Part shown: positions 11,756 through 22,290 of the stretch, piece by piece
How positions within the stretch are numbered: the first letter of the stretch is position 1
Layout: every line of letters begins with the position of its first letter
Assembly (NCBI GenBank): GCA_050084985.1
Contig: JBITNC010000001.1
Coordinates: 103,850,001-103,914,000 of the forward strand
Direction of reading: 5' to 3'
Length of the DNA: 64,000 nucleotides
From: Nageia nagi
Lineage: Eukaryota; Pinophyta
Notes under the pieces: generated by a model
Seen by the model: the letters and a program-made list of their open reading frames with translations, nothing else
Database searches by the model: none
What the model was told of the DNA's origin: nothing
Position numbers and translations under genes: made by a program

Positions 11756-12007
11756 TCAGAAGTAGGGCAAGTGGCAGAGCCAAGTCCTTCTCCTCCAAAA
11801 TTTGAATCCCATGCTCTTGGTAGTTTCCACAATCTGGGTATAGTTGCAGAGGCTGGGCAAGCCATCTCCGTGCTCGATGATGTGGATGATATCATAGTAT
11901 TGGGCATTGTTAGGGCCATACTTGTGGGTGGTAACCCACTCGTATGTGATGTAGAGGCATCTTGTACAAGCCTCCTTAACCAATGCAATACAAGCCTCCT
12001 CCTTCAA
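11756..12007 (-). pseudogene. Captured fragment of sterol C-24 methyltransferase 2 gene (SMT2-type), - strand
   Basis: The - strand frame reads LYITYEWVTTHKY, then DIIHIIEHGDGLPSL, then YTQIVETTKSMGFKF. These match, in order and spacing, the plant 24-methylenesterol C-methyltransferase 2 blocks YVSYEWVTTEK, VIQGIERGDALPGL and Y..IAETAKKVGFE. SMT2 adds the second methyl group to the sterol side chain on the ER. Only about 70 of roughly 360 codons are recognisable, from the C-terminal half of the methyltransferase fold. The SAM-binding motifs and the C-terminal sterol domain are absent, so it cannot be an enzyme. It sits opposite to the element's own genes and between two PPR pieces, pointing to more than one capture event. 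The SMT2 type is favoured over SMT1 because of YEWVTT. Confidence 0.8.
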
Positions 12008-12340
12008 ATCTACATCAATGACTTGTCATACAAATCCTATTCTGATCGCTCTTCAAAGTCATGGCCACCATCACCTCGTCTTGATTATTTGGGTTCCAAT
12101 GAATAGCATCAAGCTTCTTTCTAGTAGAAATTTGAACTACACACATGAAATTTGCACTCTTGCAATGAAGTGTTTCATAATCATGTACGGACAAGCACCC
12201 AATACTTGTTACTGATTTTCATGAACCTTAACTTGAAAGAAATCCTCCTTTGCTCTTTACAATTGAAATCATATATTAATAGAGATAAGAAATAGATGGC
12301 CATACGACTACCTCCACCTCCATGTCCTTCACTCTTTTGC
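12008..12340. other. Leader segment of Copia element 1 of unknown origin
   Basis: GC-richer than surroundings, as are the captured pieces on each side, so it may be host DNA too (intron or untranslated region). No protein family recognised in any frame. Short frames on both strands overlap each other and I do not call them genes. Confidence 0.35.
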
Positions 12341-12344
12341 TCTG

Positions 12345-12596
12345 GTACACATGTATACAAAATGTGGAAACGTAGGGAAGGCATGTGAATTGTTTGACAA
12401 GATGCATGATGTAGATAGAGTTTCATGGACTGCAATGATCGTAGGATATGCACAAAAGTGTTACCTTGAAAGGGCCTACAAAATTTTTAAAAAAATGCCT
12501 CATCAAGATGCATTCTTGTTCAATGCAATGATATCAGGATATGCACAAAATGGATTTTTTGAGAAGGACCTAGAGACTTTAAGTAGAAATCTGTAA
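12345..12596 (+). pseudogene. Captured PPR gene fragment (second piece, 2.5 repeats)
   Basis: An open frame of about 83 codons reads MYTKCGNVGKACELFDKM, then DRVSWTAMIVGYAQK, LERAYKIFKKMPHQDAF, then FNAMISGYAQNGFFEK. These are the P, L and S motifs of PLS-class PPR proteins, which edit organelle RNA. The style (GYAQNGFFEK.LET) resembles conifer PPR genes, which I use as a weak hint to the host. It ends at TAA after LSRNL. There is no transit peptide, E or DYW domain. It lies inside Copia element 1, sense to gag. The frame is clean, unlike gag-pol nearby, which suggests a recent capture or chance. Confidence 0.85.
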
Positions 12597-14340
12597 CCTT
12601 TATTAGCATCTTTGCTATGCTCCAACCTCTTCTCCTCCCTTGCATCTTCATGGCTGGGATGGTCTTCAACAATCATCTGGCCACCACACGTGACTTACCG
12701 CCTCCACCACCCTCCATGGCCTCCTCCTGCCACCTTCACCTCCCTTCTACTCACATGGCCTTTCCATTTTTTTTTTCAAACATAGTTGTTGAGCATTTAA
12801 TTTTGTTTTACCAACTAAAAAGGGGGTTTGATTTTTTATGTCCTTGTTTAATTACTCCCAAGAAGCAATGTATACTCCTTCTTGGTAAGGGAAGGGTAGC
12901 CATCACTAGTTTACCTATGTGCATTTATTTTTTTTGACATGGAGTGCTTGAGGTAAAAGTAGCATTAAATATGCATGTAGTAGGGGTATGGGTCTCCTCT
13001 TTTTTTCCATTTAATTCTTGCAGACTTGGAAAGTAGTGAATATTTTTTTAAACTTTGCTTACCTTTTTAAAAGATGCTTAGGATAATTTTTAATATTGCA
13101 TTTACTAAGGTGCACATGCAATTTCTAGAATGTCAATCTCTTAGCATTTTTTTCTTTAAGTATGGTAATTTACTTAGGCAAAACATTTTTTAGTAAAAAT
13201 TTGTTAAGGTAATCTAAGTATGCTATCTTTGAAGGATAAATATTTAAGTTAAGTATGCTATTTTTTAAGTAAACAAGGGAATTTTTTACTTAAAATATAA
13301 ATGCATACTTAAAAGATAATTTTTAGCATACAAGTTTTTAGGGATAAAACTTTAAGTGAAAAGGGGGGAATTTGTATAATTTTACTTAAAACTTTATCTA
13401 GATCTTGCATGCTAAATTTGTAATGCATGCCTCTTAATCTTGTGTAGAAATAAAGCATGCTTAGTACTTAAAATTTTAAGTTAAATAATGCATGATGCAT
13501 GTTTATTACTTAATTTTTAAGTCATGGAATAATGTATGTTTAAGCTATGGATTAATGCTAAGTAGGACTTAGCCTTTTTTTAAAATTCATTAAAGTGTTT
13601 GAATGAATTTATGAACTTGAGCAAAGTATGAAAAATGTAAAATGTCCTTTAGGGGTTAGTACAAAACCCATTGGACTCTTAAGGTTTCAAGTTCTTGTGG
13701 ATGATGTATTTTTAATACTTTACTTTATATTTTTGCATAATTGCTTTATACTTGTAAAATGCAAAATATTGAAAGTAACCCTTAAAATGAACACATCCAC
13801 ACATACTTTTCCACAACATGACTTGTTTGGGGAGCCACAAGGTGAGGACAGGTAGACTGGAGCCTTTTTAGTCCGAAGAACCAAGTGGTGGTAAATCTAT
13901 CTTAATTGCCCCTAAGACCTCTATTGGATTGGACATAACTCTATTAGGTGGACAGGCATGTGTGTAGTGATACCACATGTCTGCACATCCATTCAGGGAT
14001 TATCCTAATAACCTAGGAGGAAAACTAAAAACCTTAAATAAGATAATTAAAATGGCTGATCTAAGATACGTCAGATCCTTGGAAAATAGTTGGTACTTCT
14101 CCTTGAGAGAGTATATTACTGACCAAGGTGAATTGGTTGAGGATTGGTAGTACTTGGGCTCCACTCTGCGGGCATCCAGGTGAAGGCCTAATTCTATACA
14201 AGAAAATAACCTCAACTTTATCCTTCTACGAATCTTGGTTTATAAGTTTGCACATGTGGGACATGTTTACTTATTAATGTTTGATTTGTATAGATTGAAA
14301 ATTGTAGAAATTTATTCATTCTTCTTGCTTATTTACTTTT
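12597..14340 (+). other. Leader of Copia element 1, last part
   Basis: 12,600-12,770 is C-rich on the + strand (many CTCC and CCACC runs) and differs in base composition from the rest. It could be more captured host DNA, but I cannot assign it. From 12,950 the DNA is AT-rich with recurring TTAAGTATGC and TTAAAA motifs and no coding trace. 13,800-14,260 is again mixed in composition with no recognised product. The end has TTACTTTTGTAG, a plausible splice acceptor three bases before the gag ATG. Confidence 0.4.
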
Positions 14341-14346
14341 GTAGCA

Positions 14347-15280
14347 ATGGTTGAAACCTTCATACCTAAGCATATACTTGACGGTTCCAACTTTGGCATA
14401 TGGGAACCTCATATGAAAGCTGAGTTACAAGCAAGAAAGCTATGGTAGATAGTTAATGAAGACATGGTCACTCCTACAGATGAGAAGGTTCTTGAAATCT
14501 ACAACTCAAAGAATGAGTTAGCAACATTAATGATTTATCATGTAGTTTTAGATGATGTACTTTTCATGATCTCTTCTTCAACATCAGCAAAGGAAGCTTA
14601 GGATAGGCTGAAGAAAATTTACCTTGGGTCAAAATTTTCAAGGAGGTTCACTATTTTACAAAAGTTGTTGCAATATTATCAAGGTGAAGATGAAAGTGCT
14701 TCTATTTACTTGAACAAAATCATTGACCTTAGGACACAACTGGTTGGCTGTGGGTGCAACTAGATCAATGATGAGTTCATGGTCTTCATCATTCTTCAAA
14801 GCCTTTCTACAAAGTTCAATAACTTTGTCATGATTATGGAAACTAGGCTCGATGATGAAGAAGATGCCATCTCTCTTGATAACCTTTCTAGACTCCTTCT
14901 GAAGCATGAGGAAACTTTGAATAAGAAAATGTTGAACCTTTCTCCAAAGGACAATAACATTGCTCTAGGAGAAACCAAAACTCCTTTCAAAAAGAAGTTC
15001 AAACATTATAAATTCAAAGATAACAAATCCTCATCTACCTTCAGGAAGTATGAAAAAAAGGGCAACAATAATGGCAACTTCATGCAAAGGAATGACAAAG
15101 CTGGATCAAGCAATCCAACACCTAAGGAAAAGTTTGATGGAAATTGTAACTTTTGTGGCATCTTTGGGCACAAAGAGTATGATTGTTGTAAAAAGAAATT
15201 TGCTCAAAAAGGTAAGGGAAATGCAAATGTGAGAAATTTCAATAATAAAAAGAAGAACAAGCATGCTGCTACTGTTTCCT
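14347..15280 (+). pseudogene. Copia element 1 gag (capsid and nucleocapsid)
   Basis: The ATG at 14,347 opens MVETFIPKHILDGSNFGIW, the usual N terminus of Copia Gag (F.G.N...W). The capsid core continues with ARKLW, ASIYLNKIIDLRTQL and FNNFVMIMETRL. A zinc knuckle CNFCGIFGHKEYDC (CX2CX4HX4C, near 15,145) is intact. A Lys/Asn-rich tail follows. Gag forms the particle that packages element RNA. In-frame TAG codons at 14,446, 14,599 and 14,761 break it; all fit C-to-T change of CAG. It is in the same frame as protease and integrase, so gag-pol was one polyprotein. Confidence 0.95.
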
Positions 15281-15660
15281 ACTACTCAGTGTCTCAAACT
15301 ATTTCAAATGATTGGATTGTTAATTTAGGATGCACTAATCACATATGTTATGAAAAGGATAAGTTTGAAAACTTTCATAAGTACAAGAAGGATGTAGTTG
15401 TGATAGGTGATAATACAATCCTTTATGTTCAAGGAATAGGGAGTGTGAAGATTCATGGAAAAGTTCTTGATAATGTCTTTTATGTGCCTAAACTAAGGAT
15501 GAATCTTATCTCCATAATTCAGATTACAAGGAAAGGATACTCATTTGAGTTTACCTCACACTCTTGGTGTGTTAAGAAAGGACTTGCCACCTTGATGAAA
15601 GGATCAATAAAGGATGACCTTTATATTGTGGATCAAGTTCCTTCAAAGATGTGTCTTGCT
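15281..15660 (+). pseudogene. Copia element 1 protease
   Basis: Reads DWIVNLGCTNHIC near 15,310, where Copia proteases have DW..DSG.T.H: the catalytic Asp-Ser-Gly is Asn-Leu-Gly here. Later blocks VVIGDNTILYVQGIGSVKI and LDNVFYVPKLRMNLISI are typical. The aspartic protease cuts the polyprotein into mature pieces. Loss of the catalytic Asp would by itself stop processing. Confidence 0.9.
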
Positions 15661-16500
15661 ACAAATGTTTGTTCAAAGGGTAATCTTTGGCATCAACAAT
15701 TAGGGCACCTTAACCACAAGAGTATTCAAGATATGAAAAATCAAGAACTTATGGAAGGTTTACCTAATATTTCACCCACAATTGATCTCTGTGAAAGGTG
15801 CATTCTAGGAAAGATGAATAGGTAAAAGTTTGAAAAAGATAAGGCAACTCGGGTTACTCATCCTCTTCAGCTTGTGCATTCAGATTTGATGGGTCCATTT
15901 TAGACTAAGTCTCTAGGGGGCACTTCTTATGTTCTGACCTTCATTGATGACTTCAGTAGGATGACATTTGGTTATCTACTTGAGCACAAGGATCAAGCTT
16001 TTGACAGGTTTAAAGACTTCAAGACTCTTATTGAAAATTAAATTGATTTTAAGATCAAGATGCTAAGATTTGATAATGGGGGTGAGTATAATAGCAATGA
16101 GTTTAATGACTATTGTGTTAAACATGGGTTCAAGTAGCAATTCACAATCCCTTACACCCCTCAACAAAATGGAGTTGCTGAAAGGAAGAATCGAACCATT
16201 ATGGAAATGGTAAGGTGCATGTTGGGTAACCTTCCTAGTTTCTTATGGGCTGAAGCTATTCACACTGCTATTCACACCCTAAATAGGTGTCCTACTAAAG
16301 CAGTTGAAGGTAAAACTCTATATGAAGCATGGACAGGAAAGAAACCTAACATCTCACACTTTAGGGTCTTCAATTGTGATGTATTTACCTTCATTACCTT
16401 AGAGAAAAGAAAGAAGTTGGATAAAAGATCAGAAAAATGCATCTTTGTGGGGTATGATAATCAGCATAGAGGTTATAGGCTCTACTCCTCATCCCCATAA
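15661..16500 (+). pseudogene. Copia element 1 integrase
   Basis: Starts with the HHCC zinc motif (LWHQQLGHLNHKSI, then CERCILGK). The DDE core shows LVHSDLMGPF, RFDNGGEY and QQNGVAERKNRT. The C-terminal block KRSEKCIFVGYDNQHRGYRL is present. Integrase inserts the DNA copy into the host genome. Stops at 15,823, 15,901, 16,039 and 16,135 break it. A base is lost around 16,480-16,495, so the frame shifts between RLYSS and KIVFISRDVKF. Confidence 0.95.
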
Positions 16501-17600
16501 AATAGTATTTATTTCTAGGGATGTCAAGTTCAATGAACTTCCTGAGGATACGACTTCTCATGCTGAGATGTCTAATTCAGATGATTCTTTGCTTGCACCT
16601 AACTGGTTGGATGATAATGTAGGGAAGTCACCACAAGAGCAAAATTCTCCAACTCAGAGAATTATAAGAAGTATGACCTTGAATAAATCCTTATTTTCCA
16701 AAATTGATAATACAAATGAGCCATCAACATTCAAAGAAGCTTCCAAGCAAGAGTGTTGGATGGAAGCTATGAAAGTTGAGTATGAGGTGCTCATGAAAAA
16801 TGAAACTTGGGATTTGGTTCCTTATCCTAATGAAAAAAATGTGATTAGAAATAAATGGATATACAAGGTCAAGTACAATTTTGATGGAGAAATTGAAAAA
16901 TACAAAGCAAGGTTAGTGGCCAAAGGATTCACTCAGAAATATGGTATTGATTATGAGGAAACCTTTGCTCTTGTGGCCAAGATGCCTACTATCAAGATAA
17001 TCCTTGCTCTTTCTATAGCTCAAGGATGGAAAGTTTTTCAACTTGATGTGAAGAGTGCATTTCTCAATGGTGACTTGGATGTAGAAATCTACATGAATCA
17101 ACCAGAAGGATTTATTCTAGAAGGAAAAGAGTCTCTTGTGTGCAAGCTAAAGAAGTCTTTGTATGGACTTAAGCAAGCACCTAGAGCATGGTATAAGAAA
17201 ATTTTAGGATTCTTTACAGATATTGGTTTTTCCAAGTGCTTCTCTGACTCAGGTCTCTATGTACTCAATCAAGGAAAAGACGTGGTCTTAATTCTCCTTT
17301 ATGTGGATGATCTTCTCATAACTGGCAATAATATTGAAATCATCCAAGAGTGCATATCCAAACTGAAGGCAACATTTGAAATGATTGATCTAGGTCTATT
17401 ACATTACTATCTTGGAATGTAAGTATACCAACACAAAGATTGTACTTATCTTAGTCAATCTAAGTATATATCAGATATCTTGCAAAAGTTTGGAATGGAT
17501 GAGTGTAGATATGTTGCAATACCTATTTATCCTAGAATTGTTGTATCTCTAAGCTCAGATTCTCAGTTAGCTAATGCTACAGCTTATAGGTAATTGATCG
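16501..17600 (+). pseudogene. Copia element 1 reverse transcriptase
   Basis: In the +1 frame: NKWIYKVKYNFDGEIEKYKA, ARLVAKGFTQKYGIDYEETF, VFQLDVKSAFLNGDL (first catalytic Asp), YGLKQAPRAWY, and LLYVDDLLITG (YVDD box) near 17,300. Stops at 17,420 and 17,591. It copies element RNA into DNA. Motifs are well kept apart from the stops. The lineage looks Tork-like from QPEGF and the overall layout, but this is a tentative call. Confidence 0.95.
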
Positions 17601-18265
17601 GTAGTCTTCTGTATCTGACTATCTCTCGACCTGATATTGCCTTTGCAATGAATTTGATGGCATGATTCATGCAAAAACCATATGTTGAACACCTCAATGC
17701 TGTTAAGCAAATCTTGAGGTATGTGGCAGGGATAAAGGATCTTACTCTTAAGTATTCCAAAGTGACCTCGATTATTCTCTCTAGGTTCTCAGATTTTGAT
17801 TATGGGGGAGATAGAGATGAAAAAAAATCAACCTCTACATATGTGTTTAGCATTGGTTCAGGTGCTATCTCTTGGGCTTCCAAGAAGCAACCTACTGTGA
17901 CTCTTTCTACCATCGAAGCTGAATATCGAGCCATGTCTATTACCACCCAAGAAGCTATTTGGTTGAGGCATCTTCTGAATGAAATTAGGTATGAGCAAAA
18001 TGGCCCATCTCTTATTTCTTCAGACAATCAATTGGCTATCTCTTTGGCTAAGAATCCTATGTTCCATCAGAGAACCAAACATATGGAAATCCAAGCCCAT
18101 TTTATCAGGGAGAAGGTTTTAGATGACATCATACACTTGGAGTATTGTCCATCTACTGAAAACTCTACTGATTTATTCACCAAGCCCCTTCCTAAAGCTC
18201 AATTTAGCAAGCTTAGGGATTCTCTTAGGTTGGTGAAGTTGCCCTCAAGGGGGAGTGAAGTTTGA
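17601..18265 (+). pseudogene. Copia element 1 RNase H
   Basis: Follows RT in the same frame. SDFDYGGDRDEKKSTSTYVF carries the first Asp of the RNase H site, with GG in place of the usual AG. Then SWASKKQPTVTLSTIEAEYR has the catalytic Glu, SSDNQLAISLAKNP the next Asp, and FTKPLPK marks the end. A TGA at 17,663 interrupts the start. The reading frame ends at a TGA at 18,263. It degrades the RNA strand during reverse transcription. Confidence 0.93.
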
Positions 18266-18339
18266 ACTTTTGTTAGTGATGACAACTTCACCTCTAAGGG
18301 GCTCTTTTGTTGTTGTTATATAGTGTGTGTTGATTATGA

Positions 18340-18710
18340 TATACCTCCATGGTAAGTTTGCTCTACATGACAAACTTGTTGTACATTTTATACGTCCATG
18401 GTAAGTTTGCTCTGCGTGACAAACTTGTTGTACATTTTATACCTCCATGGTAAGTTTGCTCTATGTGATAAACTTGTTGTACATTTTATACCTTCATGGT
18501 AAGTTTGCTCTGCATGACAAACTTGTTGTACATTTTATACCTCCATGGTAAGTTTGCTCTGTGTGAGAAACTTATTGTACAATTTTTTGAGCATATAATA
18601 AATATACCTCCATGGTAAGTTCGCTCTGCATGAGGAACTTGTACATTTTATACCTCCATGGTAAGTTTGCTCTGCATGAGAAACTTATTGTATAATTTTT
18701 ATGCTCTATT
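18340..18710 (+). repeat. Tandem array of about seven 49-bp units
   Basis: Units start ATACCTCCATGGTAAGTTTG and end TTGTTGTACATTTT. The first four are about 49 bp and the later ones vary in length. Each contains CATGGTAAGTTTGCTC, which includes a splice-donor-like GGTAAGT. The array lies between the pol stop and the polypurine tract. Confidence 0.9.
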
Positions 18711-19164
18711 AATAATCAACACATGTCTATATACAATAGGTGACTATGAGTTATGGCTTGGCATCTCTGTGATGACTTATAGTGCACCATTGATTAGTTA
18801 TTTATAAGATGGCATTATTTGATTCTCTTAATTGAATATATGATGCATCTAACTGATTTTGTTCATAGTTGCTTGTAACATGCAGGATCTTCTTCAGAAA
18901 TGTAGGTTACTCACCTTATGTAAGCAAGCTCATGGAGAATCACATGTTAGCTTAAAGTTGATCGACTACTATGTACAGTGAAACCAATTGCAGTTAATGA
19001 TTGTATTGTACACCATTTTGTCAAATGGTAATGTAGTGAGTCTCAAACTAGTTCTCAAAAAGATTCTCAAATATGTAAATGTTCTCATCTCCACTTGTAT
19101 CTCTATGGAGGATAACTCTCTCTTACTCTCTCTCTTCTCTCTTCTACGCTCCATCCCAATATTG
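18711..19164 (+). other. 3' untranslated part of Copia element 1
   Basis: No coding trace. Parts are shared with the non-autonomous element: GGCATCTCTGTGATGACTTA (18,757) matches 43,700, and TCTCCACTTGTAT with CTCTCTCTTACT (19,086-19,130) matches 44,820-44,860. Confidence 0.7.
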
Positions 19165-19177
19165 CATTAAGGGGGAG
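19165..19177 (+). other. Polypurine tract of Copia element 1
   Basis: ATTAAGGGGGAG directly before TGTTAGAATT. The non-autonomous relative has ATTAAGGGGGG at the same place. Confidence 0.85.
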
Positions 19178-19675
19178 TGTTAGAATTTGTAATGAAATAT
19201 TGTGAATATATAAACTCCTTGTAAATTCAATTAATCACTTAAAGGATATGTAGATACCTTAAGGGATTAATTGAATTCTTTATTATGTGAACTTTGACCT
19301 TACCATGTGGTTAGTTGGTAGGTTAAAGTTAAGTCATACATTTATTGTAACCCTAACCTTACCCTTGGGTTAAAGGGAGGTTAGGGAGGTGCTCTCATGC
19401 TATAAATAGAGGGCCTCTCCTCTTGTAACATAACTAAGTTTTTGGAGTAAGATTACTCTACTAGTTTGTGTAGGAGAGAAAGAGAATTGTTGTAAGAGGG
19501 TGCATAGATTGAGAATTGAGAACTAGTTGTGGATGTACTCCCAAGGAGGGAGGAACCACATTATATTTGTGTTATCTTGTGTGAATGGTGTTATTAACTT
19601 GTAGAAGTTGAATGATTGAGTTTCCTAGTCTTGGAACTTGAGGATTAGTAGATTAGTCTAGATCTAATTCCTTCA
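19178..19675 (+). repeat. 3' LTR of Copia element 1
   Basis: 498 bp, differing from the 5' LTR by about five substitutions and an 8-bp duplication (GATTAGTA-type) near 19,650. Followed by the target duplication ATAAA. Confidence 0.95.
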
Positions 19676-20291
19676 ATAAATGTCAAGATAAAGTTGATAT
19701 TACAATGCAATACCATGTTTTCTATAAAATGTTATATCATTTACCATGGTTCATATTTTAAAGTATATTTTATATAATAATGGTTATGTTAATACTACAA
19801 TTTGGCTTTCACTCATTTCTATTTCCTTGTAGGTTATAAATATAGAAGTTGGAGGCTGACATCCTTATCAAATCTCTTTCATAGGTGGTTTTCCCATACA
19901 TCATACTTAATATGTCTCTTGATGCTAGCTATTGGAAGATCTATTTTCATTGAGCTATTACTACATGTTATATTTTGCACATTGTCTAATTCTACAAGTT
20001 TTGCATCATTCACATCCTAGATTCAATACATCATTGGCACCTTGTGAATCCATGCTCTACAGCTACAAATAGAAGAGATATCATCATTTGGTTATGCATG
20101 ATTCAACATCCCTATTGAATTTCATCTCTAATCTGATCCAATCCTTCATATTTCCTTGCCACATCTTGAGGATTGTCATATCATAATCAAGGACACAATT
20201 TGCATTTATTTATCTATATATTTGAAGAGGTGTCATCTTAGTGGTTTTATATTATAATTATATTTGTTATTTACATAATTTATCATCTACA
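19676..20291 (+). repeat. 3' LTR of element C, second part
   Basis: Starts with the second copy of the ATAAA duplication and continues the LTR interrupted at 10,376. It ends ATCTACA and matches 3,130-3,741. Confidence 0.75.
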
Positions 20292-20303
20292 CTATTAGTT
20301 ATA

Positions 20304-21410
20304 CATTCTTGTCCACTTTATTTTGTGGATTGGTTCTTACCCAATTACACCTCATACGTAATCAAAACCCTAATAATTCCTAAAAATATATTGGAATAAC
20401 TATATTCAATTTATGTTGGAGTAGAATCCCTCATTTTTTATCAATTGTAACTATTGTAGTAATTGCTAACTCACAATGTTTATCATTCCACTATATGTCA
20501 ATTTTGGCTATCGATGAATTAACCTTACATTTTCCCATAACTATCTCATGGAAACTATAACTAAATTTCCCTTTCCATGGTTCCATTCAGCTAGATGTAA
20601 CTATTTTTATGATTTCCTAATTGATATGAATTCATAACTACCTTCATACCATGTAACTAACTTCATAAAAATATAAATACCTTCATACCACTAGATTCAA
20701 CAAACTTTGTTGATATAAAAGGTACTTATCTCTTTTTATCTAAAAATAACTGCTTAAAATCAAGATTTATAGCATGCATAATTTTTTGTCTAATGTGTAT
20801 ACATATAGTAATTTATACCAATGTATCCATATGTATTTCTAATTATCCATCTCATGTTTCCCCTGTCTTCTTCAACTTAACTTTCTAAAACATGAAACAA
20901 AATATGATCTTATCAAGTTGTCTACACCTTTTATCAAACAAAGTAATTTAAAATCTTATTTATTATTTTGTATCATTTCAATATTTATTACTCTAGTGCA
21001 TGCATGTTGTAATGCACTCAATTTTAGAGCAAGTTACTTCAATGCTTTATAATACTTTAGTTCTTTATCTTCCAAACATCTATAGAGCACTATCCAAATT
21101 TATTCAAAGCATTGTTTCTACAAATCATTACCAAAATTTCTATAGAGAACTACCCATATTTCTATACAACATTATTTCTATAAAGAGCACTACCCAAGTT
21201 TCTAGAAAGTGTTATTTCTACATATCACTACCTATATTTCTACAAAGCTTCATCTTATAGAATTATACAAAGCATTGTTTCTACATAGAGCACTACCCAT
21301 ATTTCTACAAGCACTATCCAAATTTACATAGAAAATAATTCAAATTTAATGATATTATATTTACAACAATTATAACAATGAAAATCATATAGCTCAATAA
21401 TCTCTCCATT
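20304..21410. repeat. Unnamed dispersed repeat, copy 1
   Basis: Homologous to 28,290-30,160. Shared landmarks are CAATTACACCTCATA, CTAACTATAACTAAATTTCCC (one base varies), CTAGATGTAACTAT and ACCACTAGATTCAACAAACT. No coding. It is the right flank of element C, whose left flank (2,953-3,027) matches 28,226-28,289, so copy 2 shows the uninterrupted arrangement. Confidence 0.65.
21080..21330. repeat. Degenerate short tandem repeat
   Basis: Variations of TTTCTATAGAGCACTACCCAA and GCATTGTTTCTACA recur about every 30-40 bp. The same type of array is present in copy 2 (29,930-30,090). Confidence 0.6.
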
Positions 21411-22290
21411 TGGAATTATTGGCAATGTAAATAATTGACTGCAAAAAAATCTCTTATCTCTGAAAAAAATTCTTATCTCTTATAGTTAAACTTTTCTCCC
21501 CCCTTTGATAATAATAATAAATGGTGCAAACTCTCTTCAAAAATTAATATTATCGCTAATGTTTGTCTCCCTGTTCATGCCTCAAAATGAACCTTTATGT
21601 ATTTAATAAATTATTTTAATCCCTTAACAATGTATTATTTAGAAAAGGAATTTAAAAATATATAAAAGAGTTGTAGGCCATGTATTTGACCCTTATGAAA
21701 TATACAAGGGGTCAAAATATCAAAGTCAAGTAAATTTGTATCATATATAAAGGCATCATTTGATGACCTATAGATCATGGGTGAATCATGGGCTAATAAT
21801 AAGTTCAAGCTAATACAAGGATTATCAATTGAAGATCATTTGAGGGATTACAACTTGCTTTGTCTATGTATATTGTGCATCTATTATTCTGTAAGTTTGC
21901 ATGTATGTTCATCATTTGATTATTTGCTAATTCATTCATTGCTACATTCTTGTTCACATTTGTAATTTCACTCATCCTACAGTGCTAGTAGTATGCTAAT
22001 TATAGGGTGCTGATAGTGTACTTATTCATGAATGTATGCCCTATCCTTTGTGCATTTTTTTATTACCATAAGGAATATAGAATCTAAGTAAACACTATTG
22101 TATTCCTATTACATATTATTGCCATATTTCTAATATATGCATAAATATATGTGAAGTAGAACAATAGTGCGTTAATCAACCCCATTTGCATTAATCACAT
22201 TATTTACCATCTACACTCCTTGAATCTATGCATGAAATCCTCAACTTTATATTAAGAAGAATACCATAGAAGAATATGGAATGGAGGTTA
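21411..22290. other. AT-rich region without a gene
   Basis: No coding trace. It may hold the 3' LTR of the - strand Copia to the right, but I could not match it to any sequence beyond 27,690. ATATATAAAGGCATC near 21,742 resembles a TATA box with nothing recognisable downstream. Confidence 0.35.

Larger units (their letters stand above)
10377..19675 (+). mobile_element. Ty1/Copia element 1, full length with both LTRs
   Basis: A 9.3-kb Copia element inserted in the 3' LTR of element C. LTRs of 490 and 498 bp begin TGTTAGAATT and end TTCCTTCA. The 5-bp target duplication ATAAA is intact (10,372-10,376 and 19,676-19,680). Order: 5' LTR, tRNA-iMet-type primer site, 3.4-kb leader with captured host-gene pieces, gag, protease, integrase, RT, RNase H, tandem repeats, polypurine tract, 3' LTR. 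Integrase before RT defines Copia. By eye the LTRs differ by five substitutions and one 8-bp duplication, so this is among the youngest insertions here. The coding region is nevertheless heavily broken. Confidence 0.95.
3066..20291 (+). mobile_element. Ty3/Gypsy (Tat-like) element C, gag-only with antisense PMD gene, interrupted by Copia element 1
   Basis: The two LTRs match over about 670 bp: 3,066-3,741, and the split copy 10,293-10,376 plus 19,676-20,291. Shared landmarks include CAATACCATG, ATCATACTTA, TTACATAATTTAT and the terminal ATCTACA. The 3' LTR starts TGTAGACACC directly after a purine tract. The internal part (3,742-10,292, about 6.5 kb) holds a Tat-type gag and an antisense PMD gene. 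I see no protease, RT, RNase H or integrase. It therefore looks like a non-autonomous element that would need enzymes from elsewhere. LTR divergence is clearly high, so it is older than the Copia inserted in it. A target duplication is not visible, perhaps lost through the inverted duplication at the left edge. Confidence 0.7.

Noticed and set aside
11771-12106. 111-codon open frame on the + strand
   Set aside because: It is the reverse side of the SMT2-like fragment; the - strand frame carries the recognisable motifs.
12617-12937. Open frame with a Pro-rich stretch (106 codons)
   Set aside because: No family recognised; C-rich base composition alone can keep this frame open. Treated as leader of Copia 1.
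18340-18710. CRISPR-like regular repeats
   Set aside because: Units are directly adjacent with no unique spacers, inside a plant retrotransposon; likewise the 41,440-41,960 array.
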